From contig JAEWCC010000020.1 in the NCBI GenBank assembly GCA_023390815.1, forward strand, positions 9,397 through 73,396: a stretch of DNA of 64,000 nt, written 5' to 3'. The notes under the pieces were generated by a model. That model made no database searches, had not been told where the DNA came from, and worked only from the letters and a program-made list of their open reading frames with translations. This DNA comes from Bacillota bacterium. GTDB taxonomy: Bacteria; Bacillota; Clostridia; Christensenellales; SZUA-584. The translations under genes and the position numbers were made by a program. This document shows positions 8,020 to 15,796 of the stretch, in pieces. Within the stretch, counting starts at the first letter, position 1. The number at the start of each line of letters is the position of its first letter.

Positions 8020-8594
8020 TGGACATGCCGCTGTATTTCAGTCTGAACGAGTCAGCCTATGCCGACAGCGCAGGCTTATCGCTCAGTGATATATGCGCCG
8101 TATCAGGTGCCCCTGCAGGGCCGCTTTCAGGCGTGCGCATTCCTGTAAGCGGTCAGCTCACGCGGGTCAGCGCGCTGTGGGCCGCAGAGACGTTGTGCCG
8201 GCTGTATCCGGGCCGTATGCCGCTCAGCGTGGGTGCGCCGGAGTGCCGCGTTTTCTTGCGGGAAAAGCATCCCCGCGGGATTGTGTCAGCACTGAAAGCT
8301 GTGCTGCTGGCTGTGGTGATGTTTTTCGGCGGCGCTGTGGCGATCATGACGTTTCACGAGGATGTGAATATGCCCGCGGTGCTGAGCGACATCTATGCGT
8401 TCTTCACCGGCGTGGAGGCTGGAAACGTACCCATCGTGAGCGTCCCTTATTCGGCGGGCGTCGTCGCCGGCTTCGTCGTGCTGCTGGGCCTTGTCCATCG
8501 CAAGCGCCACAAGCCCACACTGCTGGAACTGAGCGTTCAGCAGCAGGAGAAGGCGCAGCGCGACTATATGGCGGAGAAGGATACCCATGGGTGA
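8016..8594 (+). CDS. spoVAA: stage V sporulation protein AA
   Basis: Protein of 192 aa, first of the spoVA group that forms the forespore inner-membrane channel for dipicolinic acid. An N-terminal soluble domain of about 95 residues is followed by two membrane segments near 91-110 and 145-165. The family signature AIMTFHEDVNM (residues 109-119) is present. The start overlaps the preceding small gene by 4 bp; an adjacent ATG at 8019 is equally possible. The 3' end overlaps spoVAB by 8 bp. Confidence 0.9.
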   Translation: MMDMPLYFSLNESAYADSAGLSLSDICAVSGAPAGPLSGVRIPVSGQLTRVSALWAAETLCRLYPGRMPLSVGAPECRVFLREKHPRGIVSALKAVLLAVVMFFGGAVAIMTFHEDVNMPAVLSDIYAFFTGVEAGNVPIVSVPYSAGVVAGFVVLLGLVHRKRHKPTLLELSVQQQEKAQRDYMAEKDTHG

Positions 8595-8991
8595 CCTCCT
8601 CGCCGGGTTTACGGCACTTTGCGCGGGGCTTGTTTCGGGCGCGGCGCTGTGCGCACTTTATATCGCGCTCGGCGTTTTTACACGGCCCGCGAAGCGACTG
8701 GGGCTGCGGCCGGGCAGACTGTCAGCGTCGGCAGCGGCAGCAGGGTCTGCAGCCGGAGCAACCGTCACGCTGTACAACGTCCGTTTTCCGATTGGCGGAG
8801 CTTTTGCGGGCGCCGCCGGGCTGTTTGCAGGGATATATACCGGCATTCTGATCGCCTGCCTTGCGGAGGTAGCGGACTCCATACCGCTGCTGCGCCGTTT
8901 CGGCGTTTCCGCACGGCTGACCGCAGCGATTCTCTTTGCCTTTGCCGCGGGCAAGCTGCTGGGGTCACTCGTCTATTGGCTGATATTTTAA
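8587..8991 (+). CDS. spoVAB: stage V sporulation protein AB
   Basis: Polytopic membrane protein of 134 aa, close to the family length of about 140. Four hydrophobic segments can be seen (about 4-26, 45-62, 70-90 and 108-132). The TLYNVRFPIGG segment with the following small-residue-rich helix fits SpoVAB. The gene overlaps spoVAA and precedes a 34-codon ORF and spoVAC. It belongs to the DPA channel group. Confidence 0.88.
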   Translation: MGDLLAGFTALCAGLVSGAALCALYIALGVFTRPAKRLGLRPGRLSASAAAAGSAAGATVTLYNVRFPIGGAFAGAAGLFAGIYTGILIACLAEVADSIPLLRRFGVSARLTAAILFAFAAGKLLGSLVYWLIF

Positions 8992-9007
8992 CTGGAAAGG
9001 AAGCGTC

Positions 9008-9112
9008 ATGAGATACCAAAAGATCCCCGGGATCAACACAGGGCATATGCCCAATGTTGGAGAAAATGAGGAATTCATTAAAACCATTACGGACAAGCAA
9101 CAGAAGGTATGA
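9008..9112 (+). CDS. 34-aa ORF between spoVAB and spoVAC
   Basis: A short open frame (MRYQKIPGIN start, DKQQKV end) with a strong AAAGGAAG site 5-6 nt before its ATG. Its stop is 1 nt before the spoVAC ATG, so it fills the spoVAB-spoVAC gap exactly. The predicted peptide is hydrophilic with no membrane segment and no cysteines. spoVAC has no obvious ribosome binding site of its own other than one inside this ORF (CAGAAGG), so translation of the peptide may couple to spoVAC. I do not recognise it; no such gene is known to me in the Bacillus spoVA operon. Confidence 0.5.
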   Translation: MRYQKIPGINTGHMPNVGENEEFIKTITDKQQKV

Positions 9113-9113
9113 T

Positions 9114-9575
9114 ATGGATATCAATCATGTGATCGAAAAACAAAACTATCAGCAGCATGTCAAAAAGGTCATGCCCAAAAGCCACCTGTTCAAAGAGATT
9201 GTTATGGCGTTTATCGTGGGCGGCCTCATCTGTGTGCTCGGTGAAGCACTGAATGATCTTGGTGAAAAAGCGCTGGGATTGGATAAAGAGGGCGTCAGCA
9301 CATTCCGCTCCGCCGTACTGATATTCCTGGGCGCGCTGTTTACCGGCATCGGCATTTACGACGTGCTCGGTCGCATTGCGGGGGCGGGTTCCATCGTGCC
9401 CATCACGGGCTTCGCGAACTCGATCGTTGCGCCTGCGCTGGAATACAAGTGGGAGGGCTATATCCTGGGCGTAGGCGCGAAGCTGTTTACCATCGCGGGT
9501 CCGGTGCTCGTGTATGGCATCAGCACCTCCATCATCGCCGGGCTTCTCTATTATATCTTTGGAGGCACACTATGA
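9114..9575 (+). CDS. spoVAC: stage V sporulation protein AC
   Basis: Membrane protein of 153 aa. In Bacillus SpoVAC behaves as a mechanosensitive channel component for DPA movement. The soluble head ends in KVMPKSHLFKEIVMAFIVGG, a typical SpoVAC segment, followed by four hydrophobic stretches to the end. GAGSIVPITGF (about residues 90-100) is the motif shared with SpoVAE. I chose the ATG at 9114 rather than in-frame starts upstream because homologues begin close to the NYQQHVKK segment. It overlaps spoVAD by 4 bp. Confidence 0.93.
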   Translation: MDINHVIEKQNYQQHVKKVMPKSHLFKEIVMAFIVGGLICVLGEALNDLGEKALGLDKEGVSTFRSAVLIFLGALFTGIGIYDVLGRIAGAGSIVPITGFANSIVAPALEYKWEGYILGVGAKLFTIAGPVLVYGISTSIIAGLLYYIFGGTL

Positions 9576-10591
9576 ATAAACGCGTAGGGCCGCGCACGGT
9601 GCAGTTCGAGCATCCGCCGATTATTCTCTCTACCGCTTCTGCGGCAGGCAAGGCGGAGCGAGAAGGTCCGTATGGCGCGGAAATCGATATCGCGGTAGAG
9701 GATGATCTCTGGGGCGAAAAGACGTATGAGCTGGCGGAACGCAAGCTGCTCGTCAAAGTGACCGAGGCGGCCATCGCGCGGGCGGGCCTTAAGACCGACG
9801 ATATATCGTTCATGCTCGCGGGTGATCTGCTCAATCAGATTATTTCCTCCGGCTTTGCCGCGCGGCAGCTTGGCCTCCCCTTCATCGGCCTGTACGGCGC
9901 CTGCTCCACAATGTCCGAATCGCTGATGGTCGGCTCAATGTTCGTCGACGGCGGCTTCGCGGACTACATCGTATGCGCCACCAGCAGTCACTTTGCGACG
10001 GCGGAACGCCAGTTTCGTCTGCCGCTTGAGCTCGGGACTCCTAAAACGCCTACCTCGCAGAATACCGCGACGGCTTCAGGCGCGGCGATACTCTCTTCCG
10101 TGCGGGATGTAAATTATCCCGCGGTGACGTTTGCCACCACGGGACGTGTGGTCGATTTCGGCGTAAACGACGTCAACAATATGGGTGCCGCCATGGCGCC
10201 TGCGGCCGCCGAAACGATACTGTCGCATCTTCAGGAGACAGGCCGGACGCCCGACTATTACGATCATATCGTGACGGGCGACCTCGGGACCTTTGGCAGT
10301 CAGATGTTAAGCGAGATTACGGAGTCTGCCGGAACACCGCTGCCCAACCATTTGGACTGCGGTGCCATGATTTACGCGGGCAACGATATGATGCATTGCG
10401 GCGGAAGCGGCTGCGGCTGCAGCGCATCCATGTTTTGCGGGCATTTTTACAAACGTATGATGGCCGGTGCGGTATCACGGCTGCTGTTTATTGCGACAGG
10501 CGCGCTGCACAGCCCAACAAGCGCGCTGCAGGGTGAAACGGTTCCGTCTATCGCCCATGCCGTCGCAATCGAAATGGGGTGTGGAGCATGA
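9572..10591 (+). CDS. spoVAD: stage V sporulation protein AD
   Basis: Thiolase-fold protein of 339 aa that binds dipicolinic acid at the forespore inner membrane. Visible are the N-terminal RVGPRTVQFEHPPII segment, the GLYGACSTMSESL region at the position of the thiolase active-site loop, and the GNDMMHCGGSGCGCSA segment near the C-terminus. The ATG overlaps the spoVAC stop (ATGA). Length matches the family. Confidence 0.95.
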   Translation: MNKRVGPRTVQFEHPPIILSTASAAGKAEREGPYGAEIDIAVEDDLWGEKTYELAERKLLVKVTEAAIARAGLKTDDISFMLAGDLLNQIISSGFAARQLGLPFIGLYGACSTMSESLMVGSMFVDGGFADYIVCATSSHFATAERQFRLPLELGTPKTPTSQNTATASGAAILSSVRDVNYPAVTFATTGRVVDFGVNDVNNMGAAMAPAAAETILSHLQETGRTPDYYDHIVTGDLGTFGSQMLSEITESAGTPLPNHLDCGAMIYAGNDMMHCGGSGCGCSASMFCGHFYKRMMAGAVSRLLFIATGALHSPTSALQGETVPSIAHAVAIEMGCGA

Positions 10592-10944
10592 ATTATCTCG
10601 GCGCTTTTCTGGTGGGCGGCGCGCTTTGCGCTATCGGCCAGGTGCTGCTTTCCAAAACACAATTAACGCCTGCGCGGATCCTCGTGCTGTACGTGACCGC
10701 AGGCGTGGTGCTTACCGCAGTCGGGCTATACGAGCCCCTCGTCGACATCGGCGGAGCGGGCGCGCAGGTGCCCTTGACCGGTTTTGGCTATGCGCTTGCC
10801 AAGGGTGCGTTCCAGGGAGTGGATGAGTCGGGAATTCTCGGCGCGCTCACCGGCGGCGTCACCGCCACGGCGGGCGGCATCGCAGCGGCAGTTCTGTTCG
10901 GATATCTCATTGCGCTGATATTCAAGCCAAAAACAAAAAAGTAA
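10588..10944 (+). CDS. spoVAE: stage V sporulation protein AE
   Basis: Membrane protein of 118 aa, related to SpoVAC (VPLTGFGYALAKG matches the VPITGF motif). Four hydrophobic segments span most of its length and it ends in a lysine-rich tail. It overlaps spoVAD by 4 bp and is the last gene of the operon; a rho-independent terminator follows at 11132. Confidence 0.93.
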   Translation: MNYLGAFLVGGALCAIGQVLLSKTQLTPARILVLYVTAGVVLTAVGLYEPLVDIGGAGAQVPLTGFGYALAKGAFQGVDESGILGALTGGVTATAGGIAAAVLFGYLIALIFKPKTKK

Positions 10945-11131
10945 GCACAATGGCGCTTACGGCAATTGCATACAGAGACATTTAGGGCAAACGCGCCTAA
11001 CGAACCTTTTGAGAGACAAGCCGCCTTACGATTCTCGTCCGTTGCGTAACCGCTTGCCCTGATGAGTAGCACCCGAAGACGATGCTTCACCTTCGGCTCA
11101 GCACTACAAAACAGGATTTTCAGCAATCTAT
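10945..11131. other. structured intergenic element downstream of spoVAE
   Basis: No coding frame is convincing here on either strand. Several short inverted repeats are present: TTAGG/CCTAA near 10982-11000 and CCGAAG/CTTCGG near 11071-11094. The stretch 10953-10970 (GCGCTTACGGCAATTGCA) matches 24335-24352 at 16 of 18 positions, so it may belong to a dispersed repeat. It could be a small RNA or a degenerate repeat; I cannot tell which. Confidence 0.35.
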
Positions 11132-11154
11132 AATGCCCTTTACGGGCATTTTTT
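11132..11154 (+). terminator. rho-independent terminator
   Basis: AATGCCC, a short TTTA loop and GGGCATT followed by a run of T. It probably ends the spoIIA-spoVA transcript or the element just upstream of it. Confidence 0.85.
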
Positions 11155-11288
11155 ACGTCGCGGCAGTTCTTTAAGCTAATCAACCGTGCGGGCCTAAGAG
11201 CGATAACTTCATCTTATTTTTTTTAAGACTTGGATAAAGAATGGGGTGCAACAACGCAGTCGTCACACCCCACGGTTTCAGGGCCCCG

Positions 11289-11305
11289 AAAAGCCAGAGG
11301 CTTTT
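11289..11305 (-). terminator. possible bidirectional terminator
   Basis: AAAAGCC, loop AGA, GGCTTTT: a short perfect stem with T-residues at both ends. It lies 24 nt beyond the stop of the lipoprotein gene at 11329. The T-tract is short, so confidence is limited. Confidence 0.45.
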
Positions 11306-11328
11306 GGGTACATTTTAATTGGGGCAGA

Positions 11329-11604
11329 TTACTTCGTCTTTGTCGGACTGACTCCGCCCGATACTCCAGGACTGACTCCGCCACTCGTGCCAGGGCTTAC
11401 GCCCCCCGTCGTGCCGGGGCTGACCGTTGTTACGGGGCTGACATTCGTCGTCGGAGCCTTAGTGGCCGACGCGGTCGCCGAGAACGACGGCAGCAGACTG
11501 ATGGTCGGAACCGGCGTGCTTGGCTGGTTATTGTTTCGCGTACATCCCGCAAAAACAGCCACAAGCACCGCAATCAGCATGATCGTGATGATCAGTTTTT
11601 TCAT
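11329..11604 (-). CDS. small Ser/Thr/Pro-rich lipoprotein
   Basis: A 91-aa lipoprotein: MKK start, hydrophobic stretch, lipobox VFAGC with the modified Cys at residue 21. The mature part is low-complexity, with a C-terminal run of GGVSPGxS repeats. Ribosome binding site GGAGGCG lies upstream. It is one of three tandem same-strand genes (also 11730 and 12048) with the same N-terminus and a Cys followed by polar residues. No function is known; the linker-like mature region suggests a cell-wall-spanning surface protein. Confidence 0.75.
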   Translation of the reverse strand: MKKLIITIMLIAVLVAVFAGCTRNNNQPSTPVPTISLLPSFSATASATKAPTTNVSPVTTVSPGTTGGVSPGTSGGVSPGVSGGVSPTKTK

Positions 11605-11729
11605 CCAATTCGCCTCCTTCAGTTATATTTTTTACGAACATTGGTCGAATTATTTCACCAAGAATATCCTGAAAGGCAAAAAGAAAATGCCTTGTATTAC
11701 CAAAGCACCTTCTGTCTCTTTTTTCGTAT

Positions 11730-11975
11730 TTATGGTGTACCTGCCACAGACGGCACAACCGAGAATGATACGGTTGGCGATACTGCAGATATCGTCGGAC
11801 TGACCGGTATGGTTGTGGGTTTAATCGTCGCAGTTGGTCTTACGGAAGTCGCCGGTGCCGTAGGCTTCGTTGAAATCGTTGCTGTAGGCTGCCCATTGTT
11901 GTTTTTATTGGTACATCCGGCGAATACCGCGACGACCATTACAACGATGAGCATCACGATAATCAATTTTTTCAT
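11730..11975 (-). CDS. small Thr/Pro-rich lipoprotein
   Basis: An 81-aa lipoprotein closely related at its N-terminus to the 11329 gene (MKKLIIVML..., lipobox VFAGC, then TNKNNN). The mature part is rich in Thr, Pro and Ser. I used the ATG at 11973-11975 because AAAGGAGGG precedes it; an upstream in-frame ATG has no such site. Second member of the tandem set; function unknown. Confidence 0.72.
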   Translation of the reverse strand: MKKLIIVMLIVVMVVAVFAGCTNKNNNGQPTATISTKPTAPATSVRPTATIKPTTIPVSPTISAVSPTVSFSVVPSVAGTP

Positions 11976-12047
11976 ACAATTTCCCTCCTTTTGTTTTATT
12001 TTTCTCAAATCTGCAAAAAATATTATCCCAAATATTCCTAATCACAA

Positions 12048-12239
12048 TCATCGTATTCGCAGATCACACCAAAACATTGGACGTATGGCGGGAGTGTCGT
12101 CGGGCGGAACCGGCCTATCCGCCCTGGACTGCGTCAATAGCGGCACAGGCTCTTTGGATTCACTGCTATTATGGCGCTGACATGCCATAAAAAAAACGAT
12201 CATTGAAACAGTGAACAAAACCACCATCACTTTTTTCAT
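12048..12239 (-). CDS. small lipoprotein
   Basis: A 63-aa lipoprotein, MKKVMVVLF start, lipobox-like VFFMAC with Cys near residue 20, and a short mature tail without the Thr/Pro repeats of its two neighbours. GGAGGCGAAGGGA precedes the ATG at 12237-12239. It is the most divergent member and may be a decayed copy. Confidence 0.6.
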   Translation of the reverse strand: MKKVMVVLFTVSMIVFFMACQRHNSSESKEPVPLLTQSRADRPVPPDDTPAIRPMFWCDLRIR

Positions 12240-12358
12240 TCCCTTCGCCTCCCTCTTTATTCTCTGCAAAGGAGGCTAAAATATTGCGCGAGGTTCGTAT
12301 TTGGCCCAAGTTTTTGCAATAGATGCCTGCTACCAGCCATATTATCCTGTTTCGTGGG

Positions 12359-12387
12359 TTGAATGAAATACTCATATGGTTTAATAT
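12359..12387 (+). promoter_or_regulatory. sigma-A-type promoter of the OsmC gene
   Basis: TTGAAT (12359-12364), 17-bp spacer, TAATAT (12382-12387). The transcript would begin about 35 nt before the osmC-like ATG at 12429. Confidence 0.5.
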
Positions 12388-12428
12388 TACTTACGTACCG
12401 GTTATTGATTTTGAAAGGGCAATGAAAA

Positions 12429-12853
12429 ATGGGGACGATTCTAACCGCTTCGGCGGAACTGAAAAATGACAAAATGATGTTTTTAGGGGAATCCGGCGGA
12501 AATACGGTGATAACGGATTATGTCCCGCCGTATGGGGACGATCAGGGCTTTATGCCGCTTCAGCTTTTTCTTGTCAGTCTGTCAGCGTGTCTGGGCGGAA
12601 CGATTCAGTTCCTCGCGAAAAATATGCAGCGCCATATCGGAAGCCTGAAGGTCTCGGCGCAAGGGAACCGCCGCCAGACACATCCCACGATTTTCGAACA
12701 CTCCTGCTCAGCGTCCGCATCGTATCAAGCGACCTGACCGAAGATGAAGTGCGCGGTATGCTCAAAAAAGCCGAGGAAACGCTCTGCCCCGTTGCGGCGA
12801 TGGTGAAAAGCACCGTACCGCTCGAAATGACGTTTGAGTTAGCAAGAAGCTGA
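12429..12853 (+). pseudogene. OsmC family protein, interrupted by a frameshift
   Basis: OsmC/Ohr-type proteins reduce organic peroxides with two cysteines. The first frame from 12429 gives the N-terminal part, including LVSLSACLGGTIQFLAK and the family segment RRQTHPTIFEH. The downstream frame, ending at 12853, gives LTEDEVRGMLKKAEETLCPVAAM, the C-terminal part with the second Cys. The two join if one base is added between 12701 and 12702, giving HPTIFEH followed by LLLSVRIV. Read literally, the first frame stops after about 102 codons. Either a single-base deletion has killed the gene or it is a sequencing error. Confidence 0.8.
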
Positions 12854-12936
12854 CTTTGGCATATTGTAAACGAGCGGCGCAAAGTTCATTCGGTAATTAT
12901 TCGGAACAAACGACCTCCGGTAACCAGCTGTTAGGA

Positions 12937-14583
12937 TCAGCGCAAGTTTACAGGCCCGATAAATTCTCTCAGCAGGCTGCCTGCCGGGATTGCGCTTTCG
13001 TCGTCCATGCTTAAAAAATAGTTCAGGAACTTGAGCAGGCTCAGCGCCTCGGGATAATTAGGCATGTCGGGCGTAAAGCGTTTGAGTTCGCCATAGCAGT
13101 ATTTTTTCAGCACTAACGGCTCATAGATCAGCGTCGAATTGAACATCACGTCGGCGCTCTCCTGATATGGCAGGATGTATTTGAACTCGCCGCGGCGCAC
13201 CGAGTCCCATAGCGCAAGCGTCTGTGCGAACGAATACCCCCTCGTGCGCTTATCGCGCACGAGGCGCCGCATCAGCCGCAGATCCTCCGGCATCACGACG
13301 CTGTGGTTATCAACATTGAGCGTGGTAAGCGGCGATATAAATATCTTGAATTTTACGTCGTGCGGCACGTTTTTTGTAAGGGCGTCGTTGAGCCCATGCA
13401 GCCCCTCGATCACGAGCATATCGCCCTCGCCAAGCTTCATCGCGACACCCTGCTGTTTTCTTGCGCCCTTGATGAAGTCGAACCGGGGCAGCTGCGCGGT
13501 CCCGCCTTCCAGCAGCCGCTCCAGATCCTGCCCGAGTTTTTCGGTATCCAGCGCTTCCACACACTCAAAATCGAGCTTTCCCGCTTCATCCAGCGGAATA
13601 TCCTCGCGGTTGTGATAATAATCGTCCACGGAGATGGGCCGGCACCGTTTGCCGAGTACGCGCAGATGCACGGAAAGACGGTGCGCGAACGTGGTCTTGC
13701 CCGAAGAAGACGGGCCCGCAATGAGCACGATGCGCACGGTTTTCTGGTTCACGATGCTCTGTGCGATATCGACGATGGTCTTTTCATGCAACGCCTCGTT
13801 GACGCTGATGAATTCGTTGATATCGCCCTCCCGGAACATATCATTAATATCCGTAACGGTAGACGCCGAGAGCACGCGCGCCCATCGCTCCGCCTGAGCA
13901 AAAACCGCAGCATATTTAGGCTGCTCCATGATCGAGGTGCGCGCTTCCATATGCGGCGAAGGAAATTTAAGCATGATGCCACCCGCATATGCAAAGAGCC
14001 GCAACCCGCGCAGATACCCGGAGCTTTTGGGCATGATGCCGTGAAAATAGTTCCTGCGGCCATCAAAGGCAAACAACCGGTAATAATCAAACGGGCGGTA
14101 GTTAAGCAGTTCAACTTTGTCCATAAGCCCTTCGCGCAGCATGGCCTGCCTCGCCTCCTCCACGCGTATCACTTCCAGCGCAAAGTCCTCGTCACGCGCA
14201 ATATACTCAGCGATCTTCTCCTCGAGCGCTGCGATATCAGCATCCGTAACGTCCCCCAGTTCGCAAAATATGCCGCCGCACAGCGCATGATCGACGATCA
14301 GCATACGCTCCGGAAACAGCGCGCGTGCCGCACAATAAAGCAGAAACGTTGCGCCGCGCAGAAACACGCGCGAGGCCTGCTCGTTGCTGTAAGGCGAAAG
14401 GAACCGGATGCGCTCTCCGGGCTGCGCGGTTTCACCCAGCGATACGACGCCGCCGTTCACCAGTGCACAGATCGCATCCGCAAAGCCCTTGTCGCGGGCG
14501 ATGTCGCAAAGGCGCGCCCCCTCGCCGAGTGTAAATTCCTCGTACTGTTTGCCATCGTTCGAAATACTGCATGTTTTGTCCAT
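12937..14583 (-). CDS. nucleoside (uridine) kinase with N-terminal TGS/ThrRS-like domains
   Basis: Protein of 548 aa of the uridine kinase/phosphoribulokinase superfamily. The N-terminal part resembles a TGS domain and the second additional domain of threonyl-tRNA synthetase (residues 1-220). The kinase domain begins with the P-loop AGPSSSGKTTFAHR near 290-303 and includes SVDDYY, a nucleoside-binding region, and VIEGLHGLND. It probably phosphorylates uridine or a related nucleoside in the cytoplasm. The fused architecture is common in Clostridia. ATG at 14583 has GAGGTG upstream. It stands alone. Confidence 0.9.
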   Translation of the reverse strand: MDKTCSISNDGKQYEEFTLGEGARLCDIARDKGFADAICALVNGGVVSLGETAQPGERIRFLSPYSNEQASRVFLRGATFLLYCAARALFPERMLIVDHALCGGIFCELGDVTDADIAALEEKIAEYIARDEDFALEVIRVEEARQAMLREGLMDKVELLNYRPFDYYRLFAFDGRRNYFHGIMPKSSGYLRGLRLFAYAGGIMLKFPSPHMEARTSIMEQPKYAAVFAQAERWARVLSASTVTDINDMFREGDINEFISVNEALHEKTIVDIAQSIVNQKTVRIVLIAGPSSSGKTTFAHRLSVHLRVLGKRCRPISVDDYYHNREDIPLDEAGKLDFECVEALDTEKLGQDLERLLEGGTAQLPRFDFIKGARKQQGVAMKLGEGDMLVIEGLHGLNDALTKNVPHDVKFKIFISPLTTLNVDNHSVVMPEDLRLMRRLVRDKRTRGYSFAQTLALWDSVRRGEFKYILPYQESADVMFNSTLIYEPLVLKKYCYGELKRFTPDMPNYPEALSLLKFLNYFLSMDDESAIPAGSLLREFIGPVNLR

Positions 14584-14762
14584 ATTTCACCTCGCTGCGT
14601 CGTATATTAAGTATAGCCTAATTCGGCGTCGAATGCCAGCGCTGCCCAAAATCGCATGCAGCCTACGCGAAAGCGGATTGACTGGCCGAAGCGAATGGAT
14701 TATGGTTATGAGGTACGGATGGTCAAGCTTACGAATTTATTGGTGGTTGTGGAGGTGTACCC

Positions 14763-15701
14763 TTGAATAAGGTGCAGATGATTAAACGCGCCGTCACGGT
14801 GATCGCAGTGACCGCAGCCTTGAGTTGCGCCATTTTTGCTGTAGCGCCGGATAGCGGAGATAGTCCCCATAGCTCGCAAAGCGCGCTTCTATCCGCCCCG
14901 GCGGTAGAGGCTGCGGCTCAGATTGCGCCCGAGCCGTCACCCGAACCCACATCCGTACCGGACCCCGCTCCTTTGAGCATTGAAAAGCAGCCGCTGCCGT
15001 TTGCCGAGCTTGCGCCTACGACGATCATGTCGTTTTCGGAACTCGTGGGCGACAATGGCGTGTACGAGGACGAGACGGAAATACCGCCGCTGCCCTCCCC
15101 CGATACCTATAAGCTCGTGGTCAACGAATATTGGCAGTTCGCGACCGTCTTTACGCGCGACGCAAACGGCGAGTACACGGTCCCCATACGATACATGATC
15201 GTCACCACGGGCGCAGACGATACGCCGACTCCCGGAGGCACCTTCCATATGGACGACAACTACGTACGGTTCGGGCTGTTCAGCGTAGGCGTTTACGGGC
15301 AGTATTGGCGCCAGATCACCGGCTCGATCTATACGCATTCGCTGCTGTACCTGCACCGCAACGCCAACAGCTATACGAGTTCGTACTCGCACTTGGGCCG
15401 ACGCGGCTCGCACGGCTGCGTGCGCATGACGGTGCCCGACGCGCGCTGGGTCTATTACAATATCGCGCCCGGCAGCGTCTGCGAGATCGTCCGCGGCGAC
15501 CGGCACGACGAGGCGGCCAAGGCCATCAAAAAGCAGCTAGTATTCCCCCGCAGGCCGGGTTCGCGGCCTGGGCTGAAGGCTGGCCGTATCCCCGTCACCG
15601 AGGCTTGGCCCGGCTGGCAGGGCAATGCATACGCAGCGTATCAGAAGTACCTCGCTTCACAGGAAGAAGCCGAGCAGCCGGATGCCCCGGCCCAAGGGTA
15701 G
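14763..15701 (+). CDS. L,D-transpeptidase (YkuD domain), membrane-anchored or secreted
   Basis: Enzyme of 312 aa that forms 3-3 cross-links or attaches proteins in peptidoglycan. N-terminal hydrophobic segment near residues 10-28, then a Pro-rich linker, then the YkuD domain (about 115-250). The catalytic motif is intact: conserved His in HSHLG-type context followed by SHGCVRM with the nucleophilic Cys near residue 220. TTG 14763 is preceded by GGAGGTG at 7-nt spacing and was chosen over an in-frame ATG five codons later. A strong terminator follows. Confidence 0.88.
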   Translation: MNKVQMIKRAVTVIAVTAALSCAIFAVAPDSGDSPHSSQSALLSAPAVEAAAQIAPEPSPEPTSVPDPAPLSIEKQPLPFAELAPTTIMSFSELVGDNGVYEDETEIPPLPSPDTYKLVVNEYWQFATVFTRDANGEYTVPIRYMIVTTGADDTPTPGGTFHMDDNYVRFGLFSVGVYGQYWRQITGSIYTHSLLYLHRNANSYTSSYSHLGRRGSHGCVRMTVPDARWVYYNIAPGSVCEIVRGDRHDEAAKAIKKQLVFPRRPGSRPGLKAGRIPVTEAWPGWQGNAYAAYQKYLASQEEAEQPDAPAQG

Positions 15702-15711
15702 CGGCACACGC

Positions 15712-15736
15712 GCCCCGCAGCGATGCGGGGCTTTTT
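15712..15736 (+). terminator. rho-independent terminator
   Basis: GCCCCGCA, GCGA tetraloop, TGCGGGGC, then five T. Ends the L,D-transpeptidase transcript. Confidence 0.93.
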
Positions 15737-15738
15737 CA

Positions 15739-15767
15739 TTGCATCCAGCCGGAACCAGTAATATAAT
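15739..15767 (+). promoter_or_regulatory. sigma-A promoter of the MutS-like gene
   Basis: TTGCAT (15739-15744), 17-bp spacer, TATAAT (15762-15767), immediately after the preceding terminator. Confidence 0.8.
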
Positions 15768-15780
15768 GGTTCAATGAACC
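15768..15780. promoter_or_regulatory. palindrome at the transcription start (possible operator)
   Basis: GGTTCA, A, TGAACC: a perfect 6-1-6 inverted repeat that starts directly after the -10 box and covers the expected +1. A repressor binding here would block initiation; the binding protein is unknown. Confidence 0.45.
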
Positions 15781-15796
15781 TATCGGAAGGACGATT

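Noticed and set aside
8093..8851. Second open frame over spoVAA-spoVAB
   Set aside because: Arg- and Ala-rich overlap in another frame; SpoVAA and SpoVAB are clearly recognisable in theirs.
10788..11183. Minus-strand 131-codon frame over the spoVAE 3' end and the intergenic element
   Set aside because: It crosses a plus-strand terminator and spoVAE itself; its peptide looks like translated repeat sequence.
11230..12180. Plus-strand open frames across the lipoprotein cluster
   Set aside because: The minus strand has three genes with lipoboxes and strong ribosome binding sites; the plus frames have neither.
13303..14610. Plus-strand open frame of about 435 codons
   Set aside because: Antisense shadow of the nucleoside kinase; no family features and no start signals.
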